Position numbers and translations under genes: made by a program
The notes under the pieces: model-generated
Told to the model about the DNA's origin: nothing
Seen by the model: the letters and a program-made list of their open reading frames with translations, nothing else
Databases searched by the model: none
Shown: positions 12,053 through 22,765 of the stretch, one piece after another
Position numbering within the stretch: position 1 is the first letter of the stretch
Layout of the letters: each line of letters opens with the position of its first letter
Assembly: GCA_020736575.1 (NCBI GenBank)
Contig: JAGPYM010000001.1
Location: 3,720,001-3,784,000 of the forward strand
Reading direction: 5' to 3'
DNA length: 64,000 nucleotides
DNA from: Thelonectria olida
Lineage: Eukaryota > Ascomycota > Sordariomycetes > Hypocreales > Nectriaceae

Positions 12053-12686
12053 TGCGACAGGCGGTATGGTTCACAATGGAGAGTGGTGGTTTCGATTGAG
12101 GGTGTCGTTCCTGATCGTAAGAGGGCGGAGGTCGGAAGCTCTCGGCCAGAGGCAGGAAATGAAAACTGATGCGGAATTGAGGCATTTTGATTGGTCCTGT
12201 TCACCCGGCCTTGGTCACGGATTGCCGCACGTGACGAACTGATCCGAGCGTCCTTCCAGTCTTCCGGACCGACTTAGGTAAGCCTGCAGCCCCACGATAA
12301 GCTCCAAATGTATCTCGGGAGGCCGGACTTCAGCCGCAATCTGCACCTATGAAGCTTGATATTGCACATGATGACGGTTCATTGAGACATCCATTAGGAG
12401 CCGAAATATGAAGATAGAGATTCTAGACTCGTGTGAAGATTGCAAACCCTTTTATGAAAACCCAATGCCAGCCAACCACCAATTTATCAATGAAGCTCTA
12501 GAAAACAAATGATCGTTCGTAAAGTACATGAAGCAAGTCCGACGCTGAGGTCACAGCAGGGGTAAAGGAGGAGACGAGAAGTTTCAATGCGATGAAAATG
12601 TGCTTCACGAGTATTGGCATCTATGGGGCCATGCCTCGGGTACATGGACACCCTCAACTTGCGTAACCAGCATCAGCACTGCAAAG
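12053..12686. other. Intergenic region between WBP2-like gene and QCR6
   Basis: Holds the QCR6 promoter at its left side and the 3' UTR of the WBP2-like gene at its right. A CCAAT box and an E-box are listed separately. No gene is visible. Confidence 0.6.
12190..12233 (-). promoter_or_regulatory. CCAAT box and Cbf1-type E-box upstream of QCR6
   Basis: On the QCR6 strand, CCAATCA (core at 12190-12194) lies about 140 nt upstream of the start codon and GTCACGTG (core 12228-12233) about 176 nt upstream. CCAATCA is the preferred target of the HAP/CBF complex, which controls respiratory genes in fungi. RTCACRTG is the Cbf1 consensus, and yeast QCR8 is known to bind Cbf1. The pairing of both before a complex III gene is suggestive; occupancy is inference. 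Confidence 0.45.
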
Positions 12687-13515
12687 TTATGCGTCACGGT
12701 CTTCCGTCCCTCTGTCGATCTCCCCTCGGATATGATCCTCGAGCCGGATGCTTAGTTGTTGAGCTTGAGCTTCATCATAATCTGGCGGAGGCTCGTCAGG
12801 AGCCCTCCGGCTGTTGGTACTATCAGATCGATCATGCCGGATGACCGACAAGGAGCTGTCTGGTGGGTCTGCTTGACTGGCTTGAGCTTCATAGGCAGGC
12901 AATGGCTCATCGGGGACGTCGACGCCCGGGCCCATCTCACGTCGCATCTCTTGATATTGGAATAGGCGTTCTCGTAGTCGAATGTAGACTTCATTGAAAT
13001 CCATCATGCCGCCGTCTGAGAAAGTAAATTTGACCTCGATTCGAGGAATGTCTGGGGGAATCCCGCCTCCAGACACGGGTACACAATCTGACTTCCAGAC
13101 CCATCCCCACCACATGGAGGATGAAGTGCTGGAGTCTTGAAACTTGAGAATTGGAGCACTGAATGATTCGAACTTTGGTTCTTGGGTAGGTTTCGAGGGG
13201 AGATAGACGATCTAGGAACGATGAGCTCAAGGAAAGGGACACGAATGGATCAAGCAAGGGACGACATACTCGCTTGTTTGTTAGGAATAGGGTGCCCTTA
13301 TCGCTCTTGCGTTGGAACGAGGTGCAGCGAGCCCTCAGTTCCTGAGGCACGGAAAGGTCGCATGAAATGCGGGACTCTAGCTTCTGAAGGATACGTTCGT
13401 TGCCCAGCTTGACGAAGCCGCCTTGGTTAAGCATGACCCAACTATCGGCACTGTCAGGATCGATGGGCCGCGAAGAAGGACGGCTCGTGATGAGATAGTC
13501 GTGAGGATTGTCCAT
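12687..13515 (-). CDS. WBP2-like GRAM-domain protein with PPxY motif
   Basis: complement(join(12687..13211,13270..13515)), 256 aa with one 58-nt phase-0 intron. Residues ~20-165 read as a GRAM/PH-like fold. The stretch GTLFLTNKR followed by IVYLPSKP and FESFSAPI matches human WW-domain binding protein 2 and the fission yeast protein C29B12.11c. The segment WWGWVWK and the final strand IEVKFTFSDGG are typical of this family. The C-terminal third is proline-rich and disordered, with a PPDY motif at about 224-227 and LPAY further upstream. These would be ligands for WW domains such as those of Rsp5-type ubiquitin ligases. The partner and role in this organism are not shown by the sequence; an adaptor for Rsp5-family ligases is the reasonable inference. 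Confidence 0.85.
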
Positions 13516-14131
13516 GGTAGGGCGGGGTCCATGACTCCATGGGCCGGTGATGGCGGGGCAGTCGACGGACGGGCAGGCGGGCAGAACGGAGGAAGGACGG
13601 AGGAGGCACGGAGGTTACGGAGGGTTGGTCGGGGGGGTTGCGGAGGGAGGAGGCGGCGGGAAGATTGAGGGAAGAATGGAGCGGGCGAGAGACGGAGGGA
13701 TCGGGGAGACGAGGGAGACGGGTGTATAGAGGGGGGGCGGGAACAAGAAGAGAAGAGGCTCATGAAATGGAGAGAGGAGGTTCGAGACCCGCGAAGGAGG
13801 CTTACTTTATTGACATTGTCGCAGACAGGGTTCTGGAGACCCTAGCTCAAGGACGGATGGCTCCAGGCTCCGTACCGGCAGGACGTGCAGTGCAGGCAGC
13901 TTTAGTAGCTCCGAGATCTTGGAGCGTGTGGCCCTTTGTGGTCCCGTGGTGGGGTGGGTCAAGGTTGGATGGACCTTTGGCTGGCCCTTCGTGAGGGGGC
14001 TTTGGTGTCAAGGCTGGTTTAGCAAGGCAGCTCAAGGACGAGAACCAGGCGCAGGTGGCTAGTGGCTGAGAGGCTGGAAGCGATGCCGTAACGAGGTGGG
14101 GGAGGCAAAAGCAGTTGCGTTTCCTGGGCGG

Positions 14132-14173
14132 CGTGAGGCGAGGCGAGGCGAGACAAGACGAGACGAGACGAGG
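14132..14173. repeat. Degenerate pentanucleotide repeat (GGCGA/GACGA)n
   Basis: A run of GGCGA and GACGA units with small variations in the purine-rich tract upstream of the WBP2-like gene. No coding reading is supported. Confidence 0.7.
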
Positions 14174-14594
14174 GGCAAGTAACGGGATGCGGAGCGGATG
14201 ACGGGCGGACGGGCGGGCGATGGATGGTGTGATGTCGCAGTGACAGCGAGCGAGCAACAAGCAGCCAAGCGGGCGGGCGAGTTAGCGAGAGAGCGCAAGC
14301 AAGCAAGCGAAGCGAAGCAAAAAAGAAGGCCGAGGCAAGGCACGAAGCCAACAAGAAGCAATGACGACAGCTGTCGCGGTAGCTCTGTGGCGCGAGTGCC
14401 TAGCAGGCTGGCGTTTGCTGGCGGCGGGAAGGCTGGAAGAGGCTGCCCGGATTCCTTCGAGGATGAGCAGGCCGTGCAGCGGTAGCAGCAGATGCCTGTT
14501 GGGCGTCTAGAATGTCCTGTAGCCTGTAACCTGTAGGCAGGTTGGGATCCTTGGTCTTGGGTTGTCTTGGAGCGACGTCGGATCCTATCCTGGG

Positions 14595-14642
14595 CCCTGG
14601 GTCACTCGCTGGGTCGCTGGGTCACTGGTCGCTGGGTCACTG
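14595..14642. repeat. Tandem GTCACT/CGCTGG repeats
   Basis: Imperfect tandem units of CTGGGTCACT and CGCTGGGT, about four copies, in non-coding DNA. Confidence 0.65.
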
Positions 14643-14713
14643 CGTCGGGAAACGGGCTGTTGGTTCACTTTGAGGGGTGACGGTACAAACAGGTGACGGC
14701 GGGCAATAGACGA

Positions 14714-14769
14714 GGGGTCCGGGAGGGGTTAGAGGGGTTAGAGGGGTCCAGAGGGGATGAGGGGGTGGG
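14714..14769 (+). repeat. G-run array with G-quadruplex potential
   Basis: Seven to eight runs of three to five G at 14714, 14721, 14725, 14733, 14743, 14753, 14761 and 14767, with loops of one to six bases. Two adjacent units read GGGGTTAGA. The spacing satisfies the usual G4 rule. It is not a telomere repeat (TTAGGG), since the units differ and it lies inside the chromosome arm. Confidence 0.6.
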
Positions 14770-14893
14770 ATCGAACGGTATGGGATAAGATAAGTTGGGT
14801 TGGAAGAGTGTGAATGAGTGAGTGAGTAAGAGACAGAGTAGTAATTCGTACAGTACAGTGTTGAGGAGTTGGGCGGTAAGTGGGTTCTGAGCT

Positions 14894-14930
14894 GCGTTGC
14901 GTCGCGTTGCGTGCGTTGCGTTGCGTTGGG
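14894..14930. repeat. (GCGTT)n microsatellite-like tract
   Basis: About seven GCGTT units, some shortened, in non-coding sequence. Confidence 0.65.
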
Positions 14931-17900
14931 CTGAGCTGAGATGGAACTGCCTTGGCTTCCAAAAACACTGAGGTGCTTTGGATCTTGCTGGGGTGAGCTT
15001 GTGAGCATGCCCAAAGACCGTCCGGGTGTGAGTTGCGCGCAGCAGGAGTGACAGACATGGACCTCATGGAACATTGGATGGAACCCTGTTGGAGGGGTCC
15101 AAGCCCAACAATGGGTTATGGCGGCTTCTCGTCTGCAGGTACCTCAGCGAACCTCTGAATACCAGCCTACCAACCTAAGTACCTGGGCGAGACTGGAGGG
15201 TCTTCAGGCACCCGAACAATAAGATTTAGCAAACGAGGTGGGCAGTGCTTCATCTCATATAATATCAATGGACGTTAACCAATGGCTGACTGAAAAGGTG
15301 ATGTTCGAGTTGCCATTGTTAGGTGGTAACTTAACTCCGACGCGAAGTACTGTACCTTCTCCGTCACGGACGTTGTGGACTCTGACCACATTCTGAAGAT
15401 TCTACCCATTCTGGATGCCCAATCGACCAATAATCAATTGGCCGCCTCTGTGGTAACCAACATACCGTTACGTTGGTGGTTGGGTAGGTACGAAGTGCGT
15501 AGGTAGTAGCCAAACGGATCATCTTGCTCCTTACTCTTTACGGATATTGGTTCCAAATTGACTCGGTTTTAGAAGTTTCATCAAGGGTCCGACTTGCCCG
15601 AAACAGCTGCAAAATGGAATCATGCAAGGGCAACCACGAGGCAGGTGCCATGGGGGAAACATGTCAGACTTCCTCCTCCGTGACTATCACATCACCTTCA
15701 TCCATCATCCATCACCAACCGCGATACCATCGAGGAGCCAGCCCTTCCACGCCAGGCCCTCCACGCAACTCGCATCTGTCACTGTCAATTCTATGACACC
15801 AATCTCAGGCTGCGGCCTATCACTTCTGTTTCCCCTCCTCATATTTGAGGAGCCCCTGCGTCTGATCCCCGTCTCTCTTAACAGATACCCCGTCCGCCCT
15901 CTGGCCTCCCCCCAATATCCATATCACTTCTTACGCTTACCTAGGGGCCAACCCGGCACTTTTCGTTGATCATCCGCGGTTTCCGGGTCCGAATCCTTGA
16001 GGGTCTGACAAGATGGAAACTTTGGCAGCAACACAGCAACTACCAACGCTGGGTCCAAGGCCCATCTCCCTCCATGTACATGTATGTACTGTAAGGATGC
16101 CCTCACCCATGTCATGTCCCCTTCCACGCTTCAACGGCATGGCCCGAATCCTTGGTCGGCCTGGACTACGGCCAAGGTACGTAACCCCTCCCATTCGAGC
16201 CCCTCCTTCGAAAAGTCCTAGTCCAAAGAGGTCGCTCTCAAGCCGACGAGATTCGACCCAAACTGTGTGACCCGTCACCCATCGGCCGATTCGTCTTAGC
16301 CTATCCTAGCAAAAGTTTTAGTCGCAGCCGTACCCAGACTGTTGAGAGGCAAAGAGGGTCAACGGCCCCCATCGCGGCCTTCAGGCGGCCCCTGTGACAA
16401 TGGCACCAGCAAGCATGTCTCAAGGCCAGCGTGAACTCGAAGAAGCAACCAAGCGCCGGAACCTACGAATCATCATGTTCCCCAGAGAGGGGTTTCCCAC
16501 GAGGCCTCAATCAAGGCCAAAACGAAGACCGGAACTACTCATGTATGGCATGCATAGTCTTAGGCTGCATTGGCTCTGGATTCCGGCAGCGAGGTTGGTC
16601 GCTGGCCGCTGGCCCAGGAGACCGGGAAAACCGGGTTGGTCAGATAGACTGTCCCCGTCCACAGTCTCATTCAATCCAGTGATTTCGTTGTCCAGCCCAA
16701 GCAACCGAGAGCGACGACCGGCCCCGATCCCGAAGGATGGCTCTGTGGTTCGTCCCATCAACCGTCGTCAAGCGCCGCGACGAGGGTCCTCATGTAGAGG
16801 GAATTTGGCGTGGTAGTGATCCGCTTCTGCTTCCGCTTCTTTCGGGTCTCCCCCTGGTCAACCCAGCCCTTGAGAACTGGATCCCCGGTCCCCTCTTTCA
16901 CTGACAAGTGCGATATCACGGCTCCGTTCCAAGACATGGAAATGAAATATGGCAGGTGTTGCGGCCCCGCTGTTCAGCAACGAACAAGAAGTGTCTAAAT
17001 AACTGGAAGCATCCAAGAACAGCTCATACTAGCATCTTGGGCGCGCTACTGCGCTATCGCGGACTTCGGATCTCTGTTCCACTGCATTAAGTCGTCTCAG
17101 GCCGAATGTCTTCAACCCACCGACTTCGTCTCATCTCTGCGCGCTGCGCTCTGCAATCCGCCCCCCTTCACGGAAATGGTTGTCTTCACCATTGGCCCTG
17201 TCTGCAAATGCGTGCCTTCGCAAAGTTACTAATAATAAGCGAGTCTTGGAACTTATCTCGTGGGATATTTTCTTTGTCCATATTGCCGCTAGCAAGGCAC
17301 ATACTTCGTCCGCGGACCTACGTGTCAGTGCAGCAGCAGTGCATAGGGTGGAAGGCAATTCTCCTCTCCAAGAGCCTAGCTCTGTTAGGTCTATGTACCT
17401 TCATATGTGTCTTTCTCGAAGCTGACTAGGAAGAAGGGACTAGAATCTCTGTCATGTTACCACCATGGTCCCAGGCGCAGAGGTGGAATCTCACAGGATG
17501 ATGTTCCTTGCGAGATCGATGCATGCTCCCAACTTTGCTGCTTTCACCCGATGACCCCCTCCCGAGCTATCAATTTCAGGTAATGATCCTACGGACACGC
17601 ACGGCAGTGGCCAAAAGCAAGGGTGTCTATGGCTCTATGCTGCCACCGATTGCCTCAACCGTCGGCTTTTCGAGGCGGGGGAGATATTTTTTCTTCCAGG
17701 TTGCCCTTGACCACCATGACTCGGCACGGAGTTGTGCCCTGCAGAGTCGACGACAAACGCGGCAAAACCAGGCTGCCAAAAGAAACAATGGCTCATTCGC
17801 ATCCCCAAAAGGGCTTTTTGTCTCACATCACGGCCCTTGTCCCTGTGCAATCATCCCCAGACACGTCACTTTCCATTGCACACCGGCCGTCATCTCCCCA

Positions 17901-18999
17901 TCACCAACTTACACCGGTGGCTGGGGCTGGCCAGACCATGGATCTTCCCCCTCTCCAGCAGTAGCAAAACAGCATAGACCCTTTCCTGGTTACAGCGCCC
18001 GACCAAGACTCATGACGTCGCTTGTTGACTCTTTTCTCGTCTGCATCGTTGCTCATTGATCCTGGGTACTGTACTTCATCCCCATCCATGTACGAAGTAC
18101 CTCGTACCGTTCCCCCTCAGCAGCCAATGTCGAACCCGCCCCACGCACTGCTGCAAGCTGATGAACGGGTCAAAGGAACTGTCCAGTTACAGTCAATGCC
18201 ACATGGATTTGAGGGCCAGGATCAAAAGCCACCGCTAACGGATCATTGGCGATCCCATGCTGGGGACCGTCATGTTTCGGTCACCCGGCCTTGAACCACG
18301 GATTCGGGCCCATGTTTGGTGATACAAAGAGTACCAAGTACGTGAGTTTACTTTCCGAATGGGCCAACCTTGATCATTTAGGCTGCTCACCCGTCAACTC
18401 CCTCACCGATCATCACACAAGTCTGGTTATTCTCCGACATGACTGTGGGAGGTTTGAATTAGTGATATATCACATTCCAAGAATTCCGGCGAACCGGACG
18501 TTGGCACATACGAAGTAGTCATTCAATCAGTTACGAATACGCACCTGGCCCGCCCCCCCTGAAGGACTGTGGTTCGTGTGGGACGAGTAAGTGCCCATGT
18601 TCGATTTTCGTTGAAGCAGACGGAACAAACGATGGCGCGTATCTCTTATCGATTAGCATACCCATTCATCTTGTCTCGGCCCAGCGACTTTGCGATGCAG
18701 GCATCGAGTATGTATACTTAGTATGATGGAGTGAAATGCCCGAGGGTCGGAGCTCTGCCCCACCTCCCGTGGCCGGTCTCACATGCGGGCATCTGGTGAG
18801 GCCGAGTGTGATTGGATAAACCGGGCGGCCGGAATCACAGAGCTATCCCGCGTCAGTTCGACTCGATATCCCGAATCTTGAAGACCAGGCAGGACAATCT
18901 CATCAGTAGTCTCTTGACATTCACACCTTCATCGCTTCCGATTTTTAATCTGCAAATACCAATCTCAAGCTCGCATCGCTCTAACGTCACTCGCCCACC

Positions 19000-19739
19000 A
19001 TGGCTTCAGCCGACGACATCCTTGACCTGCAGAAATACTCAGCATGCGACATCTCAGACGCCCTTCTCAAGCTCAAAGTCCCCGGCGCCGGTTTCATCGC
19101 TGACCTCAGCCTCGTTAGCCCTATCCAAGGAAGCACAGCACCAGTCACGGTCGCGCCAGTGTCAACCGTCCTGTTCGCCCCAAAGGGCCAGGTACTCGCT
19201 GAGCCAGCTGCGAATATCCCCAAGGACGTCCATTGGGCGGACTTGACAGTGCCGAAGACTATTGTGGTGCTAAAGCAGCCTGATGGGCAGAAGAATGCGG
19301 TTTGCGGTGGCATCATGGCCGTTCGTATGAAGGTCTGCCAGGCCAAGGGCATTATCGTGGCAGGTCGAGCAAGGGACATTGAAGAATTGAGGAGCACATC
19401 TCTTCCCGTAAGTTTGCCCGACAGCCAGCCCTTTCTTCGTTCTCAAGAGTCTAACGCATGCAGATTTGGTCCCGCGGACTGTCAACCGTCGGGGCTGGCG
19501 CTGCCAGCACGCCCTGGGCCACTCAGGTGCCTCTTGATATCGATGGGACGATCGTGTCTCCAGGCGACCTGGCATTTAGTGATCCGACCAATGGCGTGGT
19601 TGTAATTCCCAAGGACAAGGTCTCTGCTGTGCTAGAGTTGCTCCCTAAGTTGACGACCGCCGATGACAAGGTCAAGGAAGATGTGCTGAAGGGCGTGACA
19701 GTCAATGAGGCGTTTAAGCGCCACCGAAGCAACCTGTGA
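19000..19739 (+). CDS. RraA-like / oxaloacetate decarboxylase (YER010C-type) protein
   Basis: join(19000..19407,19464..19739), 227 aa with one 56-nt phase-0 intron; the start ATG sits in a good Kozak context (CACCATGG). The fold is that of the RraA / HMG-CHA aldolase superfamily: CGGIMAVRMK at about 101-110, then GRARDIEE with the metal- and substrate-binding Arg125-Asp126 pair. This is the arrangement seen in yeast YER010C, which decarboxylates oxaloacetate and cleaves 4-hydroxy-4-methyl-2-oxoglutarate in vitro. The second exon gives the conserved PLDIDGTIVSPGDLAF strand-turn, then the aliphatic VVVIPKDKV and the C-terminal helix. The physiological substrate in fungi is uncertain. Despite the family name there is no reason to expect an RNase E regulatory role in a fungus. 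It converges on the formin-like gene. Confidence 0.85.
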
Positions 19740-20227
19740 ATGATAACGGCCTAATGTGCCAGTGTTTCGTCATGGAGACGACGAGTCTGGGAGATATTTG
19801 TTAGAATGCTGCTTACAGGTAGATAGTAACAAAGTCTGGAACGCCTCATAGACAGCAAGTTGAACAAGCGACTTCACAATTCAATAAGGTACATAGTACA
19901 ACTCGGTAGGAACTCACAATTCTGTGTACTGCAGCTCCGTGTTGTCATCAGTTCATTAAAAACATACCATCATAAGAGCACTACTGCAGCCATGATGATT
20001 TACCAAATAATGTACCCGCGATCTCCAAAGCAAGCCCTGAAAAAAAAAATAAAGAAAACCAAGCAACCTCATACACAAGAGAAGAGAAGGAAAAACAAAA
20101 AAGTAACAACCTGGTGGGAAAACAAGATCTGAAAATCGGGGTGTAGTAGCGTTGTGTATGCCAAACTTTTTGATCACAACTCTCCCTCTCACTTAATCAT
20201 GATGTGCGCCGTTTTGTCAATGCATCT
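19740..20227. other. Intergenic region between convergent genes
   Basis: Both flanking genes end here, so this is 3' UTR and terminator sequence. It contains an A-rich plus-strand stretch near 20040-20110. No gene seen. Confidence 0.6.
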
Positions 20228-22765
20228 TCAAACTCCCAGCCATCCGTCGTCATCATTCTTGGCCGCTGCCAACGCAGCTGCTGCTGCAACTGCAGACTTG
20301 GGTTTCTCAAAGTCGAGCTTGGGCATCTCCAGCTTGGGTGCAAGTTCGACCTTTGGCTTCTGGCCACCGCCGGCCTTCTTGGGCGAGCTGCGGACCTCAG
20401 GAGGTGGACCATATCGCACATCCCGAACGTCCCAGCCATCTTCAGCAGCCGCGGCCACCCAAGTACGCAGCCCGTTATGCACACTGCTGTAAAACTTCTC
20501 CTTGCAGAGCCGCAGACTGCCGCCGAGACATCGTTCCCAGCCTGAGATGTGGAACTCGCCTCGCAGATTGTTTCGCTCCTCCTTGGTGGCGGCACATGCG
20601 ATGATGGCGTTCATGAGATCCAGGTGCGAGGCAAGATAGTTTGTAGCCTCCCACTCAACTCCGCCCACGTACGGAGCCGCAGCCACAGGTGGACGTTCCT
20701 GGGGGAAATGGCGCATCATGTACGAGTATGGCCGACTGTCTCCAGGGAACGAGGCGTCCCTGCTAGCCTGTTCAGCTGGCAGAGAGATGACGTTCACATT
20801 GTGCAGGAAGATCCAGAAGACTTCTTTAGTAACACTGACAACCTCCTTACACCACACGCGATACGGCCTGTTTTGTCTCATCTCCAAGACGAATGGGACT
20901 GGGCGTTCGTCCTCTTTTGGTTCTGGATCCCGAAGGTGGGATAGAATACTCTTGGCTCGGAAGACGCGCTCCGCTGGCGAGGCAGATTCGATGTAGGTGA
21001 ACAATACTGAGGTGATGATATTTCGAGTCGTGAATTCGCTGGGTCCTTTCTTCTCGGGATCAAAAATCATGTTTAGGAGCTTGGGGAATAGTTCGCCCTG
21101 GATGGAATGGAGATATTGCATGGCCTTTGCAGTTGTCGAGAGTGCCTTGAGACACAGGAGGACCTCGTGAAGAAGCGCATCTTCATGCTCCTCTCTATAA
21201 GTTTGTCAGTTACATATTCTTAGGGCAGGCAATACTTCAAGCACTGACCTCCATTCGACGTCCATAGTTCGCTTGAGCAAGCTGACAATCTCATTCATGC
21301 CGCCTTGCTGGATGAAATCCTCAATCCAGCTAACAGTCTCGTTTCGCAGCAGGAGGCGAAGCTTGTGGATCTTGCCAACCTCGACGAGCTCCGGCTTCTG
21401 TACCTTTCTCAGATACGCAACGAAATCAGCCGGTCCCTGTTGAAGCTTGATCTTTGACAGAATACTCGAATTGGAAGTTGATCCACTCGATCCAGGAGGG
21501 CCGTCGCTGATGATGCTGTCGGTCGACTTGCTTCTAAAGTGGCGTCCAACCGACGCGTCGCCTTTAGACTTGTTCTTCGACGAACTAGCATCCTTTCCTT
21601 CCTTCTTTCCAAGAGACAAGGTGAAACTTTTGCCTCTGGTGCGCTTTGGCTTCTCTTCGGCTGGAGGAGCGCCTGAAGCAAGAGCTGAGCCATCAGCACT
21701 GTTAACACTGCCAGTAGATCCGGGACGACCGGCCTTCTTAGCTGCCATCTCCGCCCAGTCCTGACGGATAAACTCCATCTTGATAGTATCGTTCAAGTTC
21801 CTCATCTTGTATCGCTGGTTCTCGGGGATGTTCCGTCGGTCCAGCATGGCTTCAAGATGCTTATCAATGTCCTTGGGATCAAGTATAGCCTCGGTTGCTT
21901 CGGGCGCAATACCTGTCGTCGTCGACTTAGATCGACCGTGAGTGAATGAGGTAAAGGCACTGAAGCCTTTGCGCTGGGAAGACCTGCCGCTCGACTTTGA
22001 CGCAGTCGAGTCCTTGGAGCCCTTCCGCTGGACCTCTTGGGGAAACTTGAACTTGGATGGTGAGGGAGGAGTGTTGTTTCGGGATTGCACAGGGGGCACC
22101 TGAAACGACTTTGGTCGTTCTTTGAAGCCCTGTCGACTATTCAAGTACAAGTCCGGGTCGCTTGTATTTCGAGTCATGTCCATGCTTGCACGCATCTCAG
22201 GTTTTTGCTGGAACAGAGGGTCGGAGGTAAATTGGGCCCAGATGGGGGTCTGGATCGGCTCGTCCGGGGTTCTGTTTTCCTTATCCTTGGACATTCCGAT
22301 GTCGTCGTCAGACATCAACCGGTGCAGGTTCCTCAAGGACTTGGGCTTAAGAAGGCCAGCCAGATTGGTACCTGACTTTGTCTTCTTGGGCTTCTTGGGA
22401 GAAGTCTCGCGAGACTTTGCGTCCTTACTCGGCCCGGTTATGATGGTGAGGTTTCCAAGAAGGTTCTTTGTTGGGGATCGAGACCGGCCGCGACTATCGT
22501 CTTGGGGTTGTAAGTCTTGTCGAGACTGGCGGTACAAACGGGGGGCAGGCTCCTGCTGATTCTGTTGCAGCTCGCCGAGGGCTCCGGGGTTGTTCTTGTT
22601 GAAATGGGCAAGGCTCATGTCATCGGTGCTGCTAGAGAAATAATATCCCCCTTCAAACGGCCTCGAGGGCAGAGCATCACCAGTAGAGGCTTGGCGGCGG
22701 TGGGCAAATGATTCAAGAATCGAGGACTTGGGCCGTGGCCGTCGAGAAGCGTCGAAACCGTTCAT
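20228..22765 (-). CDS. Formin-like GBD/FH3 protein lacking FH1-FH2
   Basis: complement(join(20228..21194,21249..22765)), 827 aa, one 54-nt intron (phase 2). The first ~280 residues are disordered and rich in Ser, Lys and Arg. A Rho GTPase-binding segment follows (DKHLEAMLDRRNIPENQR, from about residue 300). The armadillo-like FH3 region runs from about residue 445 (ADFVAYLRK) through KLRLLLRNETVSWIEDFI and well into exon 2. This is the order found at the N-terminus of Diaphanous-related formins such as SepA/Bni1. However, the protein ends in an alanine/lysine-rich tail (KSAVAAAAALAAAKNDDD) with no proline-rich FH1 and no FH2 actin-nucleating domain, and none follows downstream. It may be a Rho-GTP effector or a competitor of true formins in polarity; that is inference. 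A distinct, conserved fungal family is possible. Confidence 0.8.

Larger units (their letters stand above)
13516..18999. other. 5.5-kb gene-poor region with simple-sequence and G-rich tracts
   Basis: No gene I can support. The first 900 nt, upstream of the WBP2-like gene, is strongly purine-rich on the plus strand, so it is a pyrimidine-rich leader or promoter in the sense of that gene. Simple repeats, a G-quadruplex-like tract and TACGAAGTA-type motifs (18091-18100, 18509-18517) are noted separately. Open frames up to 183 codons (17508-18059) lack recognisable domains and overlap frames on the other strand. The end holds the promoter of the RraA-like gene. Confidence 0.6.

Noticed and set aside
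13776..13795. GGTTCGAGACC as a tRNA T-arm
   Set aside because: The flanks do not form a paired T-stem and no acceptor or anticodon arm is found around it; the same holds for a GGTTCGAGG at about 53331.
14724..14764. GGGGTTAGA units as telomere repeat
   Set aside because: The fungal telomere unit is TTAGGG; here units are few, irregular and internal, so a simple G-rich repeat is the better reading.
17508..18059. 183-codon plus-strand frame
   Set aside because: No domain, low-complexity His/Pro/Ser composition, competing frames on both strands, no start context or splice evidence.
19360..19390. Missing Asp before GRARD in the RraA-like protein as a sign of an inactive enzyme
   Set aside because: Yeast YER010C, which is active, also lacks it (it reads GRIRD); the Arg-Asp pair that binds substrate and metal is kept.
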